The notes below the pieces were generated by a model. It worked only from the letters and a program-made list of their open reading frames with translations. It did no database searches and had not been told where the DNA came from. A DNA stretch of 64,000 nt from Rebecca billardiae RCC1528 (Eukaryota > Haptophyta). This document shows, in pieces, positions 11,801 through 18,200 of the stretch (the stretch's first letter is position 1; every line of letters starts with the position of its first letter). A program made the position numbers and the translations under genes. The stretch spans positions 1 to 64,000 of the forward strand of contig OZ251237.1 in assembly GCA_965240325.2 (NCBI GenBank), given 5' to 3'.

Positions 11801-12568
11801 GGCGAGGGCGAGGGCGAGGCGGGCGGCAGCGACGGCGCGATTGCAGCCTCGGCCGCTAACGTCGAGGCAGTCGAGCACCTCGAGGCGCAGATGAGGGAGC
11901 GACGGCGGCTGCGCGGCGGCAGCAGCTCGAACGCGCAAGCCGCCGCACGCGCCGCGCGCGAGCCGGCTCTGCGGCGCGCGTGTGCGGCGCTGATGGCGTT
12001 GTGGGAGGTGCAGCGCCTGGTGAAGGACACGAGCTACGACGACTCGACCGAGCAGTCCCGCCGCGCGCACGCCGCCGCCTACCGCACGGCCTTCGAGGAC
12101 TTCGTCACCAAGCTCAAGGCGATGACGAGCAAGGACGTGCAGTCGCAGTACATAACGGAGGGGCTCGAGGTGATGCCCGACCTGATCGAGCGGTGGGGCA
12201 AGGTGGTGGCGTACGTGAACGAGCAGGTGCAGGAGCACATGGTGAAGCTGACGAAGGACTTCGCTCGCCGCGCGAGTGACCACTCCATCGAGCTCGGCTC
12301 GTACGTCGCCCACCTCGCGAGCGGTGCCAGCATCACGCGCAACCGTCGCTCCACTGCTGTCGGCCAGGTGCTCCGACGGCAGTGCGATGCGCTGTGCGCA
12401 CTCGAGCGCGCGGCGCAGACCAACAAGACGGCGCATCAGAAGCTGGCCGGCTCGAAGCGCCACATCGCGCACGAGGACAAGCCGGCGGTCACGCTCGAGG
12501 CTGACTGCGACCAGCTGTGGGAGGATCTCAAAAAGCAGCCCAAACCGTCGGGCCGGGGCGCGGACTGA
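8849..12568 (+). CDS. Large coiled-coil protein with Cys-rich domains, unrecognised; possible transposase-like
   Basis: From the ATG at 8849 the protein has 1239 residues. Residues about 1-160 are Pro/Ala-rich. A long Ala/Glu/Arg coiled coil follows at about 175-435, then a conserved-looking folded region at about 450-980. The folded part contains SSDAGTVANKG, the Cys cluster CLRCAHRCDGNCC, two further Cys motifs (KCGCEHPGFEPC and KRCPCGWINH), and LRPVLWVEFDHYLLGVMHFC. The Cys motifs suggest zinc binding. The spacing of D (about 635), D/H (about 890) and later acids would be compatible with an RNase H-fold DDE transposase, but no known transposase signature was matched. The C-terminal 250 residues are helical. 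The frame is open further upstream to 8726, but 8849 avoids a long overlap with the first ORF. Confidence 0.6.
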   Translation: MTSVSAETEAAEQRRAGAPAPPLIAAGRAAPAPAPAAQIESSKRRRLDGSHDGGATCAAPHDAAARAAAADTSCPPPEPASMPPPPPPPRADGAPPSSPVDPHPSTALLPVQAAAQGPPAAVVVGTPIARPNRRASPAARTPAARTPAQPRSTRRTPLSAASTVAADGSADVLAARVAELADENARMSHELARLRWADTQRQRLADRVRELEATNESLVADKADLENLLARSRAPGAVRSLEQQLSAARAAAAERAAAADETVAALEARLAAAEAGQRAASADAAASRAGRQAAELALAAAAQREASASAAERAAALAAARAEVSEELGRLQTDLAKARVATGAEHGNASQARARLVRACAELEAARSAHAVELAASNQRAAAAEAAAAEAAAAAAHEQRAAASSRQQVQKLDGEVTRLRGQLAHAQQQVSAAHAPLATRHRSDRPNPERRRQRQIIHAQNTLREVCGGDAELIAETAVRAFQSYGAARAIAAHVYGIKHAAVKSTIDFFQFEVFAARRLADFFSISKVSGRLWDWQREFIFRRYDPATAENGLLTVLKGEHGLATLRLKPYVSAAGIKSLNEKEAAENGLSIAYTENGRVASVDTVAAAHNVLRACDKKGACARPTGAPRLLVGSSDAGTVANKGKQRDWTSLCLRCAHRCDGNCCPSAVQPVGQAAYSDKNSGLSAGWAPHVPLFDFIARYGLLPCCVARLDVALHLDICPVPDAPAQRARSSAAAAAAPAPAAAAAPAPAPAAPTVPAGALPDAFKCGCEHPGFEPCDFVYTGDLANLVGMMGLGSHRTDPAKYSIHKVKLDDGTWAWRTVADAMLYSHSLVGKRCPCGWINHSDDDVEGERDRRIHMPSGQAKSDELHVHKNYWLRPVLWVEFDHYLLGVMHFCHNTFDQWFGAVWKDVDTLHEGDANFVKYDLVAALVSMGVTCLKPARRDGNEVAVPSFKGADLSLMRTELGMLMALQIVYGVADFFDGEGEGEAGGSDGAIAASAANVEAVEHLEAQMRERRRLRGGSSSNAQAAARAAREPALRRACAALMALWEVQRLVKDTSYDDSTEQSRRAHAAAYRTAFEDFVTKLKAMTSKDVQSQYITEGLEVMPDLIERWGKVVAYVNEQVQEHMVKLTKDFARRASDHSIELGSYVAHLASGASITRNRRSTAVGQVLRRQCDALCALERAAQTNKTAHQKLAGSKRHIAHEDKPAVTLEADCDQLWEDLKKQPKPSGRGAD

Positions 12569-13441
12569 CGAGTCACGGTCGCGCGGCGCCGCGGCCGCTC
12601 CGATCCGCGGCGGCGGAGACAGCATGCTGATGATGATCGATATGATGATAAGCGAGGCGCTGTATGACGCACGCATGCCTGGCGATATACCGCCGCCAGC
12701 CAACCAGGAGACCATCAATAACGCTGGTCGAGTCTGTGAGTGGTAGCACACAAGCCACGCCGCGACCGGGCGGCCGGCGAGCACGATCGTCTCCCGTCTT
12801 CGATCTGCTTTCTCGCACGCGGCGCGGGGTGTCGCGGGGCCTGCTGCTCGGAGTAGCAACGTGCTGAGGAGTGCTGATGAGTGTCAAATCGAGTGCACGC
12901 GCACTTTCGGCTGCCGCGCCGGCCTCGTCTCCGAGGAAGAAAGGAGTACTGTGCACATCCATAAAAAATGGTCAGCACGGGCGCTCGAGCCGCCCGAGCG
13001 GCACGCGACCTCAACTGCACCTGTCCCGATCTCGAGCTGTGGGCAGGGCGGGGTGGCTTGGATCGATGGGGAGACGCTCGGGGAAAATCGCCGGGGTAGT
13101 CTGCGACTGCGCGCGCACGCTCCCCGCCCTTCCGCGCGTCGCGCGCCGCCATGCTGAATTTCCGCGAGCGGGCGCGTGCTGGGGGGGGCCCGTAACGACA
13201 TCTTTCCTGAAATCTTGCGCTGTGCTATAAGATGCATGCGAGTTACCGAGCTGACGTATACTTCAGGCTCAGCTGAGCCTGTCTCATCGTCGACCGGCGG
13301 ATCGAGTGTGATCGACGAGTGGATAGTCGATAGACGGCGTGAGGCGGTGATGCCATTCTCACTCAGATTCTGACGACGGACACGGTCATCATATAACATA
13401 TTGGCTATTGCTCCCAGTGGCCCGCTGATATCATTCATTTG
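12569..13441. other. Intergenic, no gene seen
   Basis: These 873 bp separate the large ORF from the 3' end of the F-box/macro gene. ORFs on both strands are compositional. No repeat or RNA gene was recognised. Confidence 0.45.
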
Positions 13442-14509
13442 TCAGAGAGGCCACCGTGCCGTGGCGGAGTCCGGCGACTCCACGACCAACCGCGAGAGCA
13501 CCGCCGCCTTCTCGCGCTCAAACGCGTGCGCGGTCGGGACGGGCCCGAACGAGACGCAGTAGACGTGCATCATCTGGCCGCCGCCGTGGCCGAGCAGCGT
13601 GCGCTTCGCAGCCATCATGATGATGGCGGCGACCAGGTCGGGCGGGAAGCGGCGCGCGCCGGTGGAGATCGCCGGGATCGCCAGCGAGGTTGCGCCGCGC
13701 TCGAGCGCCGCCTCAAACACGCGCTCGACCAGCCTCGCCTGCTCGTGCAGCTTCTGCACGCGCTCGCTGCCGTTCTGGTACGCGCCAAACCAGTTGATGC
13801 CGACGCAGTGCGCGAGCCACTTGGCCTTGAGCGTGCCAAAGGACGGCGTGACGACCACCTCGCCCGCCTGGACGACCGCCGCGCCAGCCGCGCCGTGCCG
13901 GCTCACGTGGCGGTACTCCCTGCGGATGTGCGCGACGAGCGCCGGGCCGGCCGCGCGGTACACGGCCTGCAGAGCGCCGAAGCCCGGGTTCTCCAGCCAC
14001 TCGTTGGACGGGACGGCGATCACGTCCACGGGCATCGGCAGCTGCGAGATGTCCGCCTCGATGACGTGCAGGTGTGCGCGCAGCTGCTCGCGCACCGCGT
14101 GCAGCCGGGCAAAGTTGGGCAACCCCCCGGAGAGAGAGAGCGTTGGCGTCGCGCCGAGCGCGAGCCACACTGCGCCGTCCACGCCGCCGCTCTCCGCGCC
14201 GCCGCTCGTGTCGGGCTCGTCCTCGAGGGAGGCTCGCGACATGAGGTCCGACAGGTCACTGGACGAGGATGCATGCTCCGAGCCGCGCTCGCGTGATGCG
14301 CTCTCGCCGTGTGCAAACTCGACCGCCGCGAGAGCATCCCACATGCTGTCGGCCGCCCGCACCACGTGGGCGCATGTGCTGGACGTGCGCATGAGCTGGA
14401 CGAGTGAGGGGGCGCTGAGCATGCCGAGCACGTGCTTCAGCAGCTCGTCGGGAAGCGCGGTGATGATGCACAGACCTGGATCCACGCAGGACCGAGCGTG
14501 GAGGTCCAT
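13442..14509 (-). CDS. F-box / macro-domain protein
   Basis: The protein has 355 residues. Residues about 16-60 look like an F-box (ALPDELLKHVLGMLSAPSLV). After an acidic Ser-rich linker, residues about 145-330 form a macro domain. The visible landmarks are DISQLPMPVDVIAVPSNEWL, GEVVVTPSFGTLKAKWL near the binding loop, ATSLAIPAISTGARRFPPDL and a C-terminal helix. Macro domains bind or hydrolyse ADP-ribose derivatives, and an F-box would connect such recognition to ubiquitination. That combined function is inference from domain content. The start at 14509 places the F-box at the N-terminus. The upstream region is interrupted 106 bp away by a foldback element. Intronless. Confidence 0.82.
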   Translation of the reverse strand: MDLHARSCVDPGLCIITALPDELLKHVLGMLSAPSLVQLMRTSSTCAHVVRAADSMWDALAAVEFAHGESASRERGSEHASSSSDLSDLMSRASLEDEPDTSGGAESGGVDGAVWLALGATPTLSLSGGLPNFARLHAVREQLRAHLHVIEADISQLPMPVDVIAVPSNEWLENPGFGALQAVYRAAGPALVAHIRREYRHVSRHGAAGAAVVQAGEVVVTPSFGTLKAKWLAHCVGINWFGAYQNGSERVQKLHEQARLVERVFEAALERGATSLAIPAISTGARRFPPDLVAAIIMMAAKRTLLGHGGGQMMHVYCVSFGPVPTAHAFEREKAAVLSRLVVESPDSATARWPL

Positions 14510-14608
14510 GCTCTCTCTCTCTCGACCCGGCGCCGGGCGGGTCGACGGAGGCCGCTTGTGTGCGAAGCAGACACGGCCCGGCCCGGGCGCCCGGCCGTCT
14601 GCAGATGT

Positions 14609-14615
14609 GTACTTC
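14609..14615. repeat. Target-site duplication, left copy (GTACTTC)
   Basis: The 7-mer GTACTTC abuts the left terminus CTAGGGAGG of the foldback element. The same 7-mer follows the right terminus at 16793-16799. Matching 7-bp direct repeats at both element borders are the expected scar of transposition. Confidence 0.75.
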
Positions 14616-14648
14616 CTAGGGAGGTCCGGGCCGGGCGGGGGAGCTCCC

Positions 14649-15706
14649 AGAGTGCACTCGAGCGAAAACGTGCCAGGCTAGGCATGCGCGGCCCAGTGCG
14701 GGCTAGGCATCGGGGGCGATGCCTAGCCCGGCCAGGCTAGGCATTCGCCCATACCCTCGCGTCGTCAGAACTTTCGGAAACGAAAGTCGCGCAAAGGCGG
14801 CCCCGGTCTTCTTTCACGGCGGCGCAAGGGGCGCGGGGGCGCTGGCTCGCGACCCGAAGGGCAGTCGCTCGCGACCTCGCTTGGGCGGCGGCAGCGGCGC
14901 TGCGGCATCCTGTTTGCCACGCGCGCGGCTGTGTGCGATCGCGCGGTCCCGTTCGTCGCCACGCCGCGCGCGACCGTTCACGGCACAGTCTTTCCGCACT
15001 GTGAGCACCCCTTGCCAGCGCACGGCGGCGGAGAGCCCAGACAGCCCGTCACTCGCGCGACGTCCTTGTGGGATGCGATGTACTCACCCTAATGCTAGCA
15101 TGCGCCTGCGTTTTGGTGAGCCTGTTCAGCATCCAGACCACTCTCTACTGCTGCAAGATGAGTCATCGTCTGCCAATCGGTCAACGAGTCATGGACAGCG
15201 CAGCAGTCGTCCATGATCCTCTTGCCCACCCCGTGGGCAAGCGCATGCCTCCGGGAACCCAAAGAACCTGGGTACATCGCATCCCACAAGGACGTCGCGC
15301 GCGTGACGGGCTGTCTGGGCTCTCCGCCGCCGTGCGCTGGCAAGGGGTGCTCACAGTGCGGAAAGACTGTGCCGTGAACGGTCGCGCGCGGCGTGGCGAC
15401 GAACGGGACCGCGCGATCGCACACAGCCGCGCGCGTGGCAAACAGGATGCCGCAGCGCCGCTGCCGCCGCCCAAGCGAGGTCGCGAGCGACTGCCCTTCG
15501 GGTCGCGAGCCAGCGCCCCCGCGCCCCTTGCGCCGCCGTGAAAGAAGACCGGGGCCGCCTTTGCGCGACTTTCGTTTCCGAAAGTTCTGACGACGCGAGG
15601 GTATGGGCGAATGCCTAGCCTGGCCGGGCTAGGCATCGCCCCCGATGCCTAGCCCGCACTGGGCCGCGCATGCCTAGCCTGGCACGTTTTCGCTCGAGTG
15701 CACTCT
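14649..15706. repeat. Long inverted repeat 1 of the foldback element
   Basis: The arms are 14649-15083 and 15272-15706, each 435 bp, with one difference noticed (CACTCGCG against CACGCGCG near the inner end). The 188-bp loop, 15084-15271, is unique sequence with no recognisable gene. Near-identity of the arms implies recent origin or homogenisation. Confidence 0.95.
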
Positions 15707-16770
15707 CCCAGCGAGCGGCCAGCGCGACATCACTCCGAAGTTTTCCCTGAGCGCCGGGCGGCGGCGGCGGCGAGGGCGAGTGCTCCGCTGGCGGGGCGCG
15801 CACGGGGCACGGCGCAGCGGGCGCGGATGTGCCCGCAGAGCCGGCGCGTGCGGACGGGCTGTTGCGGGAGAGCATCTGGCGCCCTCCTGCGCCGCGCGTC
15901 TTGCGCCACGCCTCTTTCGCCTCGGCTCGGGGCAGCGCGCACGTGTGCGCCGCCTCAAGGCCAGCCTTGCCGCGCCGCAGCCGACCGCGCGCGCGCCGTG
16001 CGCGGCGTGGTCGGGAAGGAACGGGCGCTGCTGCCGGGCGAGATGGCGACACCATACGCGCACGCCATGCCGCCCCGCGATGCCGCGACAGGGCACGGCA
16101 ATAGATCTGCACAGCTGTTGACGAGTGCTGATCGCTTGTCGTGCCAAGCCAGAACTGAGCTCGAAGAAGATGATGAAAGAGCACCAGCGCGAGGAAAGCG
16201 TCGCATTCCGCACTTCTACATGACCACGCAGTGATGAACATCCACGCACTGGAGTAGCCCGCGTGCCCGTCTGGCACTGTTCTGCGTCTCAATGATCGTC
16301 CCGACAAGGGTCACTACCGCGAGGCCGTGCACGCCATTTGTGACAAGTCAAAGAGGCATGCAAACGGACCGACGACACGGTCGTCAAGGCGTGGCGGGGC
16401 GGCATGGCGTGCGCGTATGGTGTCGCCATCTCGCCCGGCAGCAGCGCCCGTTCCTTCCCGACCACGCCGCGCACGGCGCGCGCGCGGTCGGCTGCGGCGC
16501 GGCAAGGCTGGCCTTGAGGCGGCGCACACGTGCGCGCTGCCCCGAGCCGAGGCGAAAGAGGCGTGGCGCAAGACGCGCGGCGCAGGAGGGCGCCAGATGC
16601 TCTCCCGCAACAGCCCGTCCGCACGCGCCGGCTCTGCGGGCACATCCGCGCCCGCTGCGCCGTGCCCCGTGCGCGCCCCGCCAGCGGAGCACTCGCCCTC
16701 GCCGCCGCCGCCGCCCGGCGCTCAGGGAAAACTTCGGAGTGATGTCAGAGCGCTGGCCGCTCGCTGGGAG
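15705..16770. repeat. Long inverted repeat 2 of the foldback element
   Basis: The arms are 15705-16078 and 16394-16770, differing by a 3-bp indel near the outer end. The loop, 16079-16393, is 315 bp with no recognised coding. The sequence is unrelated by eye to palindrome 1, apart from the shared CTCCCAG junction that also ends the outer repeat. Confidence 0.95.
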
Positions 16771-16792
16771 CTCCCGGCCCGGACCTCCCTTG

Positions 16793-16799
16793 GTACTTC
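16793..16799. repeat. Target-site duplication, right copy (GTACTTC)
   Basis: This copy follows the right terminus CCTCCCTTG of the foldback element and matches 14609-14615. Confidence 0.75.
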
Positions 16800-16960
16800 T
16801 CAGATCGGTATCTCCACGAGCGGGATGGGAACTCGCCGCCACCAACCGGTTCAGACTCTTGCTGGTTGCTTGGGAAGCTGAGACGTGACTTCCCGCGCGG
16901 CAGCCATCGCCCGACGTCAAGCTCGACCGATACGTTGAGCCCCAGAACGCGCGTCTGGTC

Positions 16961-17395
16961 ATGACGATTGCGCTGGAAGACATCGTGCAGGTCAAGTACA
17001 TCGACCGCGATGGGAAGAAGTTCGATAAGGTCTCCCGGCTGGAATGCAAGAGCGAGAACTACGAGATGGAGCTGGTGCTCGACGTGAACACCGACCTGTA
17101 CCCGGTCAAGCTGAACGACAAGCTGTCCCTCGCGCTGGCGACGTCGCTCCAAGAAGGTGTGCCCGACTCGGGCACGTACGACCCGCAGCCCGGGCCCTCC
17201 CTCCTCGACCAGTACGAGTACGCCATGTACGGCAAGGTGTACAAGTGGGTCGAGGAGAAGGACAAGGCGCCCAACGCGGTCGTGAGCGTGTATGTGTCGT
17301 TTGGGGGATTGCTGATGATGATCAAGGGTGATCCACGGCACCTCAAGGACCTGGAACCAGAGGGCCGGATCTACCTGCTCATCAGGAAGGTCTAA
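16961..17395 (+). CDS. RPB8: RNA polymerases I, II and III shared subunit RPB8 (RPABC3)
   Basis: The protein has 144 residues, the normal length for this subunit, collinear with eukaryotic RPB8 from end to end. It starts ALEDIVQVKYIDRDGKKFDK and contains VSRLECKS, a DVNTDLYPV strand, the YEYAMYGKVYKW motif, VSFGGLLMMIKGD and the ending RIYLLIRKV. RPB8 is an OB-fold subunit shared by all three nuclear RNA polymerases and is essential in yeast. The ATG at 16961 gives the expected short lead before the first strand. The promoter is probably reduced to the 168 bp between the foldback element and the ATG. Single exon. Confidence 0.95.
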   Translation: MTIALEDIVQVKYIDRDGKKFDKVSRLECKSENYEMELVLDVNTDLYPVKLNDKLSLALATSLQEGVPDSGTYDPQPGPSLLDQYEYAMYGKVYKWVEEKDKAPNAVVSVYVSFGGLLMMIKGDPRHLKDLEPEGRIYLLIRKV

Positions 17396-18200
17396 GCGGA
17401 TGGGTCTAAGCGGAGCATGTGGCGCTACACTGACACTCACATCCACGACTCACTGCGGTACGTAGTACACGTCCCGACGGCTCACTGCGTCTAATCCGAA
17501 TTGGCTGATGCGGATGCCGCCCCTAAGATCAGTTCACAGCATCACCGCCGGCCGTTTGATCAGCGCGGCCCACAGCACAGGGGCGGCAGCTGCGACACGC
17601 GCTGCAGCGCCGCGGCAGCGCTCTGCGTCCGCGGCGGCTCTGTGACTCTCCGTCATATTTATTATTTAATGCCCCGGTGTCCGCGGATCCGTATCCTGAT
17701 TAGTACGTACTACGTGTCGTCCGAACGAACCGGTCGTTGTCCCGACGCCCAGCTATACCAACGGTGGACATATTATTACCAGCTATTCGCCGAGCGCGAC
17801 TGATATGTCTTCAACCGCATGCGTGACACGCTGCCATCCGCTGTGACGATAAGAGGCTGCGCGCGACCACGGTCCAGCTGGCACGGCCACGGGTAGGTCG
17901 GCCGCCGAGTCGCGCCACGCGCGTCCGCTCGGCGCCAGTCGTGGCCAACGGCGTTCGGCAACGGGGCGGGCTGGGCGCAGGCTTTCAGTCCGCCCTTGCC
18001 ACGACGATGCGGAATATATATCGTGGTAGCGCGCGCAGGCGGAAAAACAGTAAACACGCAGACTCGTCTAGCTTACTACTCAGTTAACTCTATGACTATG
18101 GCGCCTCGGAAGGCTGAACGGCTGCTGCGCCTGATGAGGCTGCTCAGTGGGTCAGTGAGCTGATGCGCTCAGTCGATTTGACTGCGCTACCACGAACTAC
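17396..18200. other. Intergenic between RPB8 and the 5-phosphatase gene, no gene seen
   Basis: These 805 bp hold the convergent 3' regions of RPB8 and the minus-strand phosphatase gene. No family-like ORF, RNA gene or repeat was noticed. Confidence 0.5.

Larger units (their letters stand above)
14616..16792. mobile_element. Double-palindrome foldback element with terminal inverted repeats
   Basis: The ends are inverted repeats: CTAGGGAGGTCCGGGCC on the left and the reverse complement of CAAGGGAGGTCCGGGCC on the right. Both continue to GGAGCTCCCAG, with a 6-bp indel between the copies. Inside are two independent long palindromes. B/B' is 14649-15083 against 15272-15706 (435 bp each, one mismatch seen, 188-bp loop). 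C/C' is 15705-16078 against 16394-16770 (374 and 377 bp, 315-bp loop). The order is A-B-B'-C-C'-A', so one strand could fold into a T- or Y-shape. No transposase ORF is seen, so it is non-autonomous. The CAAGG end and a 7-8 bp duplication are loosely hAT-like. It separates the divergent starts of the F-box/macro gene and RPB8. Confidence 0.85.

Noticed and set aside
14719-15636. Identical ORFs on opposite strands inside the foldback element
   Set aside because: They are mirror images caused by the palindrome arms, not a transposase; residues are low-complexity and no catalytic motif is present.
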